Source: Fonsecaea monophora (taxonomy: Eukaryota; Ascomycota; Eurotiomycetes; Chaetothyriales; Herpotrichiellaceae). From it: a stretch of 64,000 nucleotides of DNA. Position 1 is the stretch's first letter, and every line of letters starts with the position of its first letter. The position numbers were made by a program, and so were the translations under genes. Below are positions 43,469 to 55,900 of this stretch, piece by piece. The notes under the pieces were generated by a model. It was given only the letters and a program-made list of their open reading frames with translations, was not told where the DNA came from and ran no database searches. The stretch lies in contig NW_019173932.1 in assembly GCF_001642475.1 (NCBI RefSeq), positions 62,001-126,000 on the forward strand, given 5' to 3'.

Positions 43469-45994
43469 ATGTCCGAGTCACTCAACGTCATTGCCCTGAT
43501 ATCGGGCGGCAAGGACTCGTTGTTCAGCGTCCTGCACTGTCTGGAAAACGGGCACAGGGTCGTTGCGCTGGCCAACCTCTACCCGAGCACGAGCCGCGAA
43601 CAACAAAAAGGAGATGCTCTCTCAAACGGTCCTCGCGAAGACGACGGGTCAGAAGAAAGCGATCTAAACAGCTTCATGTACCAGACGGTTGGGCACTCCG
43701 TGATCCCCCTGTACCCAGAGTGTCTCGGCATCCCGCTCTACCGGCGGGAGATCACCGGCTCGGCGGTGCAGATGGGTCGTTATTACGATGCAGGGCGAGG
43801 CCAACTCGATGTCGCGGCCGATGAGACTGAGGACCTGGTGCCCCTGTTGAGACAAGTCATGCAGGCTCACCCCGAGGCGAATGCTCTGTGTTCAGGCGCC
43901 ATACTCTCGACGTACCAACGGACCAGGGTCGAGTCTGTGGCGGTCCGGCTCGGTCTAACCCCACTGGCATATCTCTGGCAATATCCAGCTCTTCCTCCCC
44001 CAGCGGGACGAGGAGAATCCCTAAGTGGGTTGCTAGACGACATGAACGCCGCGGGGTGTGATGCCAGAATCATCAAGATCGCGAGCGGAGGCATCAAAGA
44101 GAGTCTTTTGTGGGCCAACGTCGCAGACCCGAAAACCCAGCTGAGGCTCGTCAACGGGCTACGGCCTTTCTTTCCCGGGCACGAGTTTTGGCTCCGTGGA
44201 GCGGTCCTGGGAGAAGGGGGAGAATACGAGACGCTGGCTGTCAACGGGCCCCGAAGACTTTGGAGGAGGAGAATTGTCATTCCACCAGAGCACCAATCCA
44301 CTTATACTGGGGAAGGGGGCGTGAGTTACCTCCGCTTGGCGAAGTCTGGGACAGAGGAGAACATTGCAGACCCACCAGAGGCGCAAGAAGAGGCTCTCAG
44401 GATACCGCGAGCGTTGGACGCCCAGTTCCAGGCCGTTCTGACTGTGGTGGAAGCTCAAGAAGCGGCGAATGTCGACAGAAATGCCGACAGGCTCAACGAA
44501 GCAGACTCAAAGTCGTCACTACAGAGGCTGGACTCCCCCTTGCGAAGGACCACGTGTCTGGCCTCGAGACACATGTCGATATGTAACATTACTTGGAGTG
44601 ACCCGAGCGTTGACGGGAGTTCAGGCAGCGCTGCCCGCCAAATGCAAGGCATATGTGATCAGCTGCAATCTTTGCTCGAGTCGGAGACAGGTTCTCTCGC
44701 CAACCCGGTGAGACTTACGCCGTCCAATATCGTCTCCACCGTCTTATTGTTAAAGGACATGTCGAATTTTGGGGCGATCAACCCGATCTACGCTTCGATA
44801 TTCCGCTCGGGCGAACCTAACCCTCCAGCACGCGTGACCATAGCATGTCCATTGCCAGGAAACACCGAAGTGAGTTTGAATGTGCTGCTCGACCTGGGAC
44901 CTCGCGACGAACGGCGGGGGCTGCACGTGCAGAGTCGGAGCTACTGGGCGCCAGCGAATATCGGCCCATATAGTCAAGCCATCTGTGTGCCCCTGGACAG
45001 GGAAGGGGAATCGGAACTCAATGTCCACGACGCAGAACTGGTGGAGATGGTCCATATGGCCGGACAGATCCCTCTTGTTCCGCACACCATGGACCTCTCA
45101 CACGCAGGGTTTCCCGAGCAGGCTGTGTTGAGCCTGCAGCATCTGTGGCGCGTTGGGCAAGAACGAGGTGTCGATATCTGGCCCTGGGGGATAGCCTTTT
45201 TGGAAAACTGCACGGACGGCCCTGCTCGCGCGAGAGTCACATGCAAAGTATGGCAGCAAACTCACGTGAATGGTTTGGGAGTGACACAGATTGTTGAAGA
45301 CGGGGAAGACAACGGGACTGACACATGGTTGGATGCTTGGGACATGCAGTACAACCGTGCTGCGACATCCAGCGCACAGACGACGGTGGGCGAACATCTT
45401 CATCTTCTCCCGAGCCCAAGTGTGTTCCTCAGTGGGAACTCGCCTACCTTCATCCTGCCCTTCATAGCCGCCGAAGTTGCTTCTCTGCCTCGAGCTGCGC
45501 CGGTCGAATGGTGGAGCATGGGACTCACGAACCTGCCCAAAGCGCCAGCATCAAAGCCCAGAGTGTCGGTGGCTCGGAGAGAGCTTGCTTGGGGGTCCAT
45601 TGTCAAGATGACAGTCCTTCCAGCACACGGGAAAGCAGGGACAACCATTCACTTGATCACAGTGCTGGCCCGCCAAGGGGAAGGGTCTGGGACTAGCGCC
45701 GTGGATGGCGCAGACGTGGAGAAGAGCATCCTAGACCTGATCAAAGCAGAAGACACTTATGAGGTGTTGACATTGGCATCGACAGAACTGGTGCATGGTA
45801 CCGCCTTCATCGCGCGGCGGAGGCAGGAGGAATGGACCGGCATGAGGGAGCAGCATCTCTTCAAGGGCCTGGCGGTTATACCGTGCAACTCGCTGTTTGG
45901 AGACTCGGGGGTTGAAGGAACAGCGACATCCTGTCCGCCCCTTTCCGTCGCGATGGTCATGCGCATCGACCAGAATCGGAGGCACTCGGGCTGA
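43469..45994 (+). CDS. DPH6: Diphthine-ammonia ligase (Dph6), ATP-PPase plus RidA-like domains
   Basis: Single exon of 841 residues from the ATG at 43469 (MSESLNVIALISGGKDSLFS). The N-type ATP-pyrophosphatase P-loop SGGKDS is at 12-17. The domain continues to about residue 260 and ends with the hallmark EGGEYETL (near 249). A linker is followed by two RidA/YjgF-like domains; the second module begins near YWAPANIGPYSQAICVPLD (about 491) and contains HMAGQIPLVP. This domain order is characteristic of eukaryotic Dph6. The enzyme amidates diphthine on elongation factor 2 with ATP and ammonium, the last step of diphthamide synthesis, in the cytosol. The RidA-like modules are of uncertain role. Confidence 0.94.
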   Translation: MSESLNVIALISGGKDSLFSVLHCLENGHRVVALANLYPSTSREQQKGDALSNGPREDDGSEESDLNSFMYQTVGHSVIPLYPECLGIPLYRREITGSAVQMGRYYDAGRGQLDVAADETEDLVPLLRQVMQAHPEANALCSGAILSTYQRTRVESVAVRLGLTPLAYLWQYPALPPPAGRGESLSGLLDDMNAAGCDARIIKIASGGIKESLLWANVADPKTQLRLVNGLRPFFPGHEFWLRGAVLGEGGEYETLAVNGPRRLWRRRIVIPPEHQSTYTGEGGVSYLRLAKSGTEENIADPPEAQEEALRIPRALDAQFQAVLTVVEAQEAANVDRNADRLNEADSKSSLQRLDSPLRRTTCLASRHMSICNITWSDPSVDGSSGSAARQMQGICDQLQSLLESETGSLANPVRLTPSNIVSTVLLLKDMSNFGAINPIYASIFRSGEPNPPARVTIACPLPGNTEVSLNVLLDLGPRDERRGLHVQSRSYWAPANIGPYSQAICVPLDREGESELNVHDAELVEMVHMAGQIPLVPHTMDLSHAGFPEQAVLSLQHLWRVGQERGVDIWPWGIAFLENCTDGPARARVTCKVWQQTHVNGLGVTQIVEDGEDNGTDTWLDAWDMQYNRAATSSAQTTVGEHLHLLPSPSVFLSGNSPTFILPFIAAEVASLPRAAPVEWWSMGLTNLPKAPASKPRVSVARRELAWGSIVKMTVLPAHGKAGTTIHLITVLARQGEGSGTSAVDGADVEKSILDLIKAEDTYEVLTLASTELVHGTAFIARRRQEEWTGMREQHLFKGLAVIPCNSLFGDSGVEGTATSCPPLSVAMVMRIDQNRRHSG

Positions 45995-47721
45995 AGGTGG
46001 TGTGCACTGTTTCATCCTTGGATCCCTGATCATGGATTCTAAGAATATCACCTTCGCAGACGAACAGCTGACTTCCCAATAAACAGCAGCAGCGCAAGCG
46101 CTATTGAAGGCATTCACCTCTTCCAGACGCCTCATGAACAAGAAGTCACAGCAGACCTGTAAGAGCCAATCCTTGTCTTCATTCCGACAACAGCTTGCGC
46201 CGTAAGAACACGCGCTGGGAGTCACGAGGCTGAGGTGCAACCGCCAGCGAATCACATTCAAGCGTCTAGCCTGAGAAGTCAGCTGGAATTTTTGACGACA
46301 CTTATAAGCGCCGAGGTATGGTGTTGGCAGACGACCGCGGCGGCAACTGAGAGACCTCTCTTCTGGCCTTTCAGGGAGGCTCGATTGTTGATGGGAGTGT
46401 CTGCTTCCACGTTGACTCGGGCGCCTACTAGTCATCGCATGTTGGTTCTCCAGGGCGACTAGCTATTCGCCCCTTGGTATGCCCACCTATCTTTCAGCAT
46501 CAATGCTATCGCCCTCGCCTCTGGATTGCCGCCGGGAGAAGTGCAACAGAAAAAAGTCGCAGTTGGGATGTCTTGGGTTTGGATGGGATAAGGATTGGGT
46601 CAGCGCACAGACTGGGAGCATCCAATACTCAACGTTCGTGGGCACATCGCCAGCACTACTGATGCAAGACGTCGCTACTGACGAGCTCTTGGTATGCAAT
46701 CTGGGCGGTTCGTGTGTTCCAGTCGACAGCGCCTGTAGTCTCGTGCGCAATCGCAGGCGTCCAAAGAGACGCTGGAGGGCTGGTTGAGTGGCTAGCTGGA
46801 TGGCCGAGCACTGTCCTCCAGTGTGTACCCGACCCTTCGACCCTGCAGATGATGTGCAGTTTCACATGGCGACCAACAAAGTCCAGGGTCCCCGAGTCCC
46901 AGTTCGGGCAATGCCGTACCTGGAAAGGTACGTAAAGACAGATAGATACCCAGTCCCCACCGCCGTGCGGACGTCCACACACCCATACACAGAGAGAAGA
47001 ACCGTAGGCCTTAAAACAGCGACATCTCGTCCCGCTCTCTGTGCCTATCCACCCCGCCATAGAAAGCTTACTTGTCCAGGTAACACTCGGACGTGCGAAC
47101 CGGTTACCTACCCACCCACCCAGCCATTCGGCCTCTCAAGCCAGCGGTTCAGCCAGCCAACGATCCCGCAAACCGAGCAGGAAAACTCAAAAAAGTAACA
47201 TGCACGCACGAGTGAGACAAGAAGATGGCGACGTATGTAGGCCGAACGAATCCGGCCGCTGTGTTTGGTTTGTGGGGGAAGGATAAGCAGAAGAAGGTTT
47301 CGCAAGCTTGAGGTCGGCGTATGCAGGTAGTGTGCAAGTATGCAGGTACTGTCCAAGTACGTAGGTGCTAGATACACCTTTCCTGTGGATGTGGATGTGG
47401 ATGAGGATGCAAATGGTAGACGGGCTGATCGAGGAAGAGAGGGAGACAGGGACAGACAGAGCGGGGGCCCGGAAAGGGTCTCAATGAACCTGCATGAGCA
47501 TGAGCATGAACGGCTGCCCTGCTGCTGAGGTATGGGATACAGGGTATTGTAAGGACATGGTACTAGATACCACCAAGGTACACTCCGTCTGTCGTCCGTG
47601 CGAGATACCTACGGAGTAGATACACGAACCATGTGTCCCGTGTCCTGTGTAAGGTACCAAGTACCTACCAAGTACTGGTACCTACGGGAAGTTTACGTAC
47701 GGGGTATCCATCCTCAAGGGT

Positions 47722-47747
47722 TCAGTGTCCAGTGTCCAGTGTCCAGT
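47722..47747. repeat. (CAGTGTC)n tandem repeat
   Basis: Three to four CAGTGTC units in the gene-poor region. Confidence 0.75.
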
Positions 47748-48639
47748 ATCGTACCAGGCGTACCTATCCTTTAGGCGGGCTCCATCCTCTAGATCTCACC
47801 AAACCCTCTCGCCCTGCTCATCGGACCCCTCTTTGCTCGGTTCCTGGTCCCCTAGTCCTTGATTCTTCATTTTGAGGGGGAAATGGAAATGTTTGACTTT
47901 TCGCTCAATAATTACCCTTCTTCGATCCGTTCTTTGATCTCCGAAGGGAGGAGGGAGGGTCGGAGGGTTCAGAAGAAGAGGCGGGGTTGTAGTGGTGGCG
48001 GTTCAAGTAGCTAGGTAGTGGTGGTAGTGGTAGGTGACCTGCCGGCTATCAATCTGGGGAACAGATCGACCTTGAGTCGAGTCGATCGGCTGGTGTAACT
48101 GGGCACTGGGTAAAAGCGACTCGGTGGAACAACCGAAGATATTGAGTTTGTTGTTCGTTGTTAGGTACAGATTCTCCAGCTTTGGGCTCTGACGAATGGG
48201 CTGGGCGGGCGACCCAACCTGGTGGCGCAGCTGCAGACCTGGGAAAGAGAGAGAGACAGAGAAAGTTTGTTGTTGGGACTTGATCCGTAGGGCTAGAGAG
48301 GCTTAAAGTGCATGCATAGCCAAGCACCCATCACCCACTACCCTCCACCATCCACCACACGTAGAGAGATAGGTACATAGGTATGTACCGAGTAGGTAAT
48401 GGACAATGATACCCGTACCCAGATTCCGTAATGATCATCTCTGACCTTGCACTCAGTCTTGGATTCTTCTTCTCCCGAACAAGCCACAAACCACACCAGC
48501 CTTCCACCCCTCCCACCATCCCACCATCCCCGCGGTAGGGTTCACCTGCGTGTACTCGATATGTGTGTGTGCACAGTGAGAGAGAGAGAAAAGTGTGGGT
48601 GGACCAGGACCAGCCAGTTCGTAAAGTTATTTCTCCGAA

Positions 48640-48660
48640 CCCATACCCATACCCATACCC
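48640..48660. repeat. (CCCATA)n tandem repeat
   Basis: About three and a half units. It resembles a telomere variant by composition but is far too short and differs from the fungal CCCTAA. Confidence 0.75.
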
Positions 48661-51138
48661 GCACCCGTCGCTTGAATACTCCGGTATTTGTCTTTGTAGG
48701 TTACGGAGAGGTAGCCGGTGTGTGTGGGTGTGGGTGTATCCAGGGTGTGTGGAGACTCGATTGGTAGATACGAGTTTCTGCGCAGGTGGCCAGGCACCTG
48801 GATAAGGACGAGTAATAGCACGGAATATTTTGCGGAAAATACAGTAGATACCTACATTCGAGTAAATGGTAAGCACTCCGCAGTGAGCGCTGAACTTTCC
48901 GCCTCAGCATCTGGTGTCCGGTGCCTGGTGCCTGGAAAGGTCCCCTACCTCTGAAGATAGGCGGGGCGTCCGCGCCAAAGCCTATCTCATCGCGTGTCGC
49001 GTCATCGTGTTTACCGCGTAGCGTCGCGTCAAGTCGCGTCTGTTTGACTTTGCAGGTTCCCTTTTTTTGCCTTTTTTTTTTCTTCGTCCGCCATTCAGAT
49101 TCGCGCACGACGCGTTTTTTCCACGCTTTGTTTTCTGGTTGGGCCGTCCGTGGATCTACTGTACTTGGTACAAGGAGGTGAAGAATGAGGTGCTGGTGAC
49201 ATATCGACCCAATTGCCAATCGGAGTGCGAGTGCACGTACGTAAAGGAAGAGAAAGGAAAGGTACTTGCTCGGACGGTACGAGTGGTGTGGTACCTACAG
49301 TAGGTGGAGAGATAGTACCGAGTATCTTGTACCAAGTAGGAGTTTCTTTACGAGATCCACGACTTAGGTCTCCATACACTACTCGTAAGTGCTTGCATAC
49401 ATACAAGTGTATTCTCGTCCGAGTTGATAGACAGGTGGATAGGCGGAAAAACTGATAAGGTGATAGGACCAGTACTCCGTACCCAGTACCGAGTACTCGG
49501 CAAGAGGTACGAGGCACCGAGTAATGAGTAAGCTTTCCTTTCTTTTTCATTCAGCTGAGTGTTCCCGTGTTGAGCCTCCTCGTCTACTGTCCCGCGCGCT
49601 CTCACACGAGTGCTTGGGAATTACCCCTGCACTAGCCTCGTTTCATATCCCGACGTACGTGCATTGCGTTGCCCGCAGTGCCCCTTTTACTCGGAGGACC
49701 TCAGCCGCCTCAACCAGCCGCTGTCGCCCATCAATGCCATGATGTACTACCTGGCGAGCTGAGCAGTACTCTTGTCACATCACCTCATGAAAAATATGCA
49801 CCTCGTATCATATCATCGACTCGTAATTTTTTTTTCCTCGTTTGCAACCGCTTACCCTTCTCGTTCCCCCCTTTTTCTCTTGCTCTCTTTTCGATTCCCC
49901 ATCTCACCCTGCTCGACCATTCGCCAATTCAATCGCAATCACGATCGTAATCGCGTAGGGAGGAAAGGGGTAGACAGATACCATGATGTACTCGAGAGGG
50001 AGGGCAGGGCCACTTGAGTGAGAGGAACCAACGAAAAAGAAAAAGATAGCAGAAACGAGATGAAGGAGTAATGTACACGAAGGGGATTTCTCGCCCAGTA
50101 CCTTATGCCTAAAGCCCCAGTGCCACGTCCCCCTGCAGGCAGGCAGGCTGGCCAGGGCCATCCAACTCTAGACCCAGCCAATGCAAAAAAGTTTTCTCTG
50201 GATCGTTCTGGGGGTTCTGGCGTAATCTGCTCCAATATCCGTTATCTGTTATCGATATTGATATCGATATCTTCCCGGCACATCACCGTCAGATCAGAAC
50301 CTGCAGAGTACGCAGGTATCTAATGCCAGAGGATCGACTGCACTTAATTTTGTCAGAGCAGTCCTGTAATGTGTACCTACCTCGTGGCACACTATACTCA
50401 ATACTCGACACTTGCACGGAAGACTGATGCTTACATCAAGGCCCTGCCTACTACTCCGTACTCGGGTACTCAAGAAGAATTCAATGTCAAAAGTTAACAA
50501 TATCTAGTAGTACAAGTACACTGCGGTACATACAGGAACTCTGGAATGGCTGTCAATACTGCGTACGAGCATTGTTGCTGTTGCTGTTGCTCTCGCTGTC
50601 GCTGATCGTCCTCGACTTTGTCTGGTCTTACATCCTCCGAGAGCCTGCGCTTCAACCTCTCATCTCCATATCTCCATCCTCACAAAAGGAAAAAGTTTGG
50701 CTGAAAAGTCAAAAGCAATAAAAAATTTGATCTCGAAAGAATGAAAAGAAAAAAATCTCGGTCGTCCTCCGCCTCCAAACTCCTTCCCCTTCCCTTTCCT
50801 CTCCTCCCTGATGACTGCCACCCACCAAGAAAAGGCCATAGAATACAATGGGTGTTGAAAAGTAGAAGTTAAAAGGTTCTAAATCACTTTTCTTCCCATA
50901 GACATACACATTCTTGAGCTCCTGCGTTGGTTTTTCCCCGTCTCGTCGACTCCGATTTGGCTGCCCCAGTAGGGTGCTTTGGCGAGGTATCCCTGACAAA
51001 TATTCCTGTATTGGTCCTGAATCACATCATAAAGATCATTGCGGTCGTGGTTGTTTTGTGTGTTGTTGTTGCTTAGAGTTATTTCGAGTTTTCACATGAT
51101 GATTCTTGGGTTCATTCGTGAGGTCACATCTGGTATAT

Positions 51139-52996
51139 TTACAGGGATTCGTCTCGCTTTCTCTTCTTCAAAGCACGCTTGCTTTCTCCCGATGACGAAT
51201 CGGAAGCGCTGCTGCTAGACGACGTTGCCAAAGCGGCTCTCTGTGCCGCCTCGTACAGCGCATGGCCCATTTCCTCGTCGAAGGGTTGATGGGGTTGGAG
51301 TTCTCCATTCTCAAGGACACCCATCACGATGGCACCGCTACCATGGGTACGGGCATGTTGAGCGAGGTTGTCTGAGCGAGAGAACTTCTTGCCACACTCG
51401 TTGCATTCGAACGGCTTGTCTTGTGTGTGCAGAGAGCGGTAATGACGCTTAAGATGTTCTTGTCGGCGGAAGCGGCGTGAGCACAGCGTGCAGACAAAGG
51501 TCTTGGAGGGGTCCTCGGTCAGGGATTGCTTGCGTCCACGTCGGTTGGCGGGAGCTTGCGACGGAGTAGAGCCATCGGCGTTGCTTGAGCCGTTGTTGTC
51601 ATCATTGTTGCTTTGCTGCTCCTGGGGAGTGCCATCGGAGTTGCTTTGGCCATCGGCGTGGCTGTTGATGTGGGCATCGGACTGAGTGAAGGAATGGAAC
51701 TCCATATCACTGTCAGTCGAGCCAGTGCGCTTCATCTTGCGTTGAGTCTTCTTCTTGGATGCGCAGCACGAACCCGAGTCAGAAAAGGATGAAGCGGGAG
51801 GTGACAACAGCCCCGCGTGGGCGGCGTGTTCGTCCTCGTCAAAGCTGCCGAAGCTGTGAACACTCAAAAAGTCCTCCTCTTCACCGATCGACAACTTGAG
51901 TCTCTTGTCGCCGTTATAGGCAATCTCGGGGTCGGTAAAGTTGACAAAGCTGAACTCGTCTTCCGAGTCGAACTCGGTGCAGAAAGAAGTGTCAAACGAG
52001 GGGTTCTCAACGAGAGTGAAGGGGTCGGCAGTTTCATGCTCGGGGGTGATGGGGAAGGCTTGTCCCAGGGCAAATTTGTGCTCGTCGTCTTCGGCCGACA
52101 GAGTTGGCAAGGGGGGGAAGGTCTGGACGGGAGCCGAGACCACGGGTTCGAGTGAGGTCGAGGTCAAATCTCGCAGGTTGACAAATTCAGCCACGGGATA
52201 GGCAGATGGCGAGACTTGAGATTGGGGTGAAGCTGGGGCCAACGAGGGTGATGTGCAGCTGCTCAAGTTGATGGTGCTAGCTGTGGACGTGGCAGAACGA
52301 AAGGAGTCGGTGCCGTTACTGGGCACCATGGCGGCCTTGGCATCACCGGGATGCGGGAAAATGTGCACCTCTGCCGTTTTCCTCGTCAGTCAAACTGTTT
52401 CACACTCACTCCCCCCTCTTTGGGGAGATTTTCACTGAAACCGGATAGTACTTACGTCCGTTCTCCGCCCACTCATCGAGAAATGTGAGAGGCTGCATTT
52501 CCTCCTTAGATGCTTCGATGGGCAAGTTAAAATACCCGGCGGCGTGCACGGGCGTCTGGTTCACACTGCTGGCCGGAGGGCTGCTAGCGGTGCTAGGACA
52601 CGCTGAGAGACATGGAGTAGGAGGTGAAGAGTGCCGGCTCTCCAAAAAGTGTCCGTGTTCCATGTGGGCGTTGCTGTCCAGCATCATCTTAGGCATAGCC
52701 ATGGGCATGGCCAGGGTCAATGGTGGTGATGCTCGGGGAGTCAGAACCTGCTGAGGCACGTAATGGGCGTGAGGGTGTCCTTGAGCAAACGAAGCCGGAC
52801 CTTGCCAGTACTGGTGAACCATGTACTGCTGGTGCGGGTGTTGGTGTTGCGGGTGATGAGGATACCCAGCCATGGGGCTATATGCAGGCTGCTCTGTTGG
52901 CATTGGCGTGAACACAGCGTTATGTCGTGCGTCCGAGTCGGGCCGGTACTGGTAGAATTGGATCTGTTGAGTTGCCATTGGATATGAAGCTTCCAT
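51139..52996 (-). CDS. C2H2 zinc finger stress regulator, Msn2/Seb1/MsnA-like
   Basis: Two exons, 52456-52996 and 51139-52370, with an 85-base intron; 590 residues. The N-terminal exon is Gln/His/Pro-rich and ends with LTFLDEWAENG. The middle is Ser/Thr-rich with acidic patches (FSFVNFTDPEIA, GEEEDFLSVHSF) that may be activation regions. Two adjacent C2H2 fingers near residues 474-523 (CTLCSRRFRRQEHLKRHYRS, then CNECGKKFSRSDNLAQHART) match the Msn2/Msn4 pair, including the RRQEHLKRH and RSDNLAQH recognition helices, which bind the stress element AGGGG. Basic residues follow at the extreme C-terminus (ALKKRKRDE), a likely nuclear signal. The orthologs control responses to oxidative, osmotic and heat stress. 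The ATG at 52996 is the first in the frame after non-conserved sequence; a second Met is six codons on. Confidence 0.9.
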
Positions 52997-55900
52997 TTCG
53001 AATGGTCTTTTGACAGAGAATAGAAAAACTTGTTTCTGTTCCTCCTTTTGTCCTTCGTTCGGCTTACTGTCTCTGGCAGGAAGCCTTGGAAGTGATTGTG
53101 GTACAAGTTGGTACAAAGAAAATTGCGATGTGTCCAATGAATGGCTATGTCGTCGTCGTCTCTCGGGTTGTGTCCCTTTTTGTTCTTTTGGTCTCTGGTG
53201 GTCAGGTCACTAGCTTAAGCTGTACATGTAATAGTTGCAGGATATGCTGGTAACCGAGCAGGATCTCAAGTCAGGGGATTAGAGATGGAGGTATGGTACA
53301 GTCGATGTGATGTGATGTTGATACAGGCTGTGTCAAAGGAAGGACAGGATATTTGTTCAATAGTTTGTACAAGCAGGGTTTTGTTGTACAGGTTATATTG
53401 AACAAGGATCCGGAAAGGCCTGGGGGGGTTGGTTCAAATGAGAGAGAGGTATGGATATAACAGAAGTAAAAGAAGGTGTAGATCGCGGGGGAGATAAATG
53501 AACGACTTTGTCCTCTGATATGAGGGAAACGAGAGCGAAGAGGCAAAGAAGGATAAGAGCTGGACTGGTACTGGGGTGCCAGAACGAGACCATAAAGAGT
53601 CGATCGCTGTGATTTCTCGAGGCCGGTGGGCTTAGTGGGCGTAGCAGCACCACCAGTGCCTTGGGTCTCCTGCACCTCGATGGAGTTTAGTCGGATGGAC
53701 TTGCATGGACCGGGCGCTGCATTGGGGCCCGTAGTTGGTGTTGTTGGTTAGACCTTTTGGACCCTGGTCAGTTGACGGGTTCAGTGACTTTGATGCGAGG
53801 GTGGAGGCCGCGGTCTCACCAACCCCCAGTCCGTCTCAAAGACTATCACCCACTAAAGTAGGTTCCACTTTACGGCTGGCACCCTTAGAGCAGCGACCTT
53901 GGTAGGTACTGCGAGGCACTCAGGTGCCTTGGTGCCTGGGTGCCTGGCTAAGAAGGAAGAGCCCGGCCTGGTCCCAGTTCCAGTTGGTCCCTTTGGTCCC
54001 TTTGGCTGGGCTGTGCTGGAGCGCCGCGCACGAACAAGGACTATCACGCAGTACCCGTATGCATGGGAAATTGCACTCTGGGCTCAGCACACGCACCACC
54101 TGCATCCCACCTCATCATGTCTTTTTTATGATTTTTTTTTTATTTTTCGGGAAGCGGGAAGAGGGAGAGAGGCCAGAGAGGGGGCCATTGTCCTGTCCAT
54201 GACGCACAAGTTGACCTTTCGGGTGGCCTTTCTCGTGGGCGTGTCAGTGACTGGGTGAAGTATTCGGAACTCGTACTTGTATGGCTGATGAGGTATCGGA
54301 GTTGTGCCTCCGCAAGTAATCCTATAAAGGAGTGGAAATGACCAGAATGACCGACCACCTCGACCCGGCTATTGGAGGAATAAAAGACGGCCATCACAAA
54401 ACACTGCCGCTCCTCAACCTCATGAGTGGTCCCCGAGTATACGAGTACTAGTCGAGTTGAGTCCGTATACCATCTTGGCTTTGGGATTATCCAACATCAA
54501 ACGGGGATGCTTTTCTCGTACCTTGAAGTGCTAAAACAAAAAAGTATGTTCGACACCGATCCGCCAATCCTCCCTGCCTCTTGTCGTATTCAGACATGAC
54601 CTGGTCTTGTCTTGTGTGAGGTGATTCGCTTGCCACCTTGTTATCCGAAGATGGTTGAGACAAATAATGGTGGTGGTGGTGGGCAAATGACGTGCTGTGA
54701 TGTCGTTCAACCCAAACTGTATGTACCTCGTAATCCAGGGAGCATATCGCGCGTACCGAAAAGACAGAATAATGACAGAAAGACGTGTGATGCTCCCCCA
54801 AGCCAAGGCACGGTCCATGGCCCATGCCCCATGTTCATGTTCCTGACTGGGCGAGTCGCTGGCATGTCAGAACGCCAATCATCAGCGTGACGTGGAAAAG
54901 CAGATGGTGATAAGCTGCCGTCCTCGGGTTCCCCTGGAGCGAATCGCTGGACCGAGCACTTGTTGGACTCTATTCTTGGATTTTACGAGTGCGCCTCCCC
55001 GAAAGCCCAGAAGCCCATAAAGCCCATATTGCCTATAGTCAACGCCTACATGTATGGCAATGGGAATGCTCACCAAGGACAAATCCATTAAGTCTGTGTA
55101 GCCTGTTAAAATCACTCATGGCTGTTTTTTCCCTACGAGTAGACGCCCAAACTGGATGGCTATTCTCTTCTCTCGCTATCTGGACTGATGGATTGGTGGA
55201 TGGTGGAAATTCGTAGCCGTCATCATCACCAGCTCCTCGTCTTCCCAGCACACCTGACAATAATGTATGTGTCTGTCACAGGGTCACCCTACTCTTGCCT
55301 TTCTGTCCTATCCTTTCCTCTTCGGGTATTTATGCTTTGGGTGTCTGTCTGTGATGAATGGCATGATGGGAATCACACAATCGGAAAGGAAAGGTGGTGG
55401 GTGGTGGATGGTGGCAAGTATTGTACCTCCTAGGCAGTGATTTTTTCGGAACAGCAAGAACTCGGTAAGCGTCACAAGGGGAAAAAAAAAGTAAAAGCCA
55501 TCAAGGTTGTGCAGACAGACGAGACGGGCGAGCTTGCATAGCCAGCCACGGTGCAAATGTCTCAGACTCTACAAGGTATGAAAGAGCAGTGAATCCACTA
55601 AAACTGTGCCGACATATGCAGGTACGACAGTGATCGCGTCGCCCGTGTCGCGCGCATGCGCCCCCCATCATCATCCAATCCTCGCCTCCTCACCCACTCC
55701 GTCCTCCAGCCATTGACGAAAGAACGAAAAAGTCAACTGGGTGGCAGAACCAAGAACCAGACAGCTGGCTTTGGCATGGCATGGCATGCATGCATGCATG
55801 CGTGGATGGTTTGCTTTTCCCGGATAGATAGACTGTGCTTTTTTGCCTCTTCTCATGTTACCCGACAGAGGTAGAGGTAGACATGACTGATTGGCTTCCT

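Larger units (their letters stand above)
45995..51138. other. Gene-poor region 3' of the Msn2/Seb1-type regulator
   Basis: About 5.1 kb without a supportable gene. It is rich in short low-complexity words: GTACC/GGTACC and TACCGAGTAC near 47540-47700, 48385, 49310 and 49490, CCCATA, CAGTGTC and TGTTGC tandem tracts, and homopyrimidine stretches. The many small frames overlap on both strands and lack conserved content. Non-coding RNAs or long UTRs are possible. Confidence 0.5.

Noticed and set aside
45731..46435. 234-codon frame on the minus strand
   Set aside because: It is antisense to the end of DPH6, does not show any conserved motif and has no intron-bounded extension.
48640..48660. CCCATA repeat as a telomere remnant
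   Set aside because: Only about 21 bases, and the fungal telomere unit is CCCTAA; chance microsatellite is simpler.
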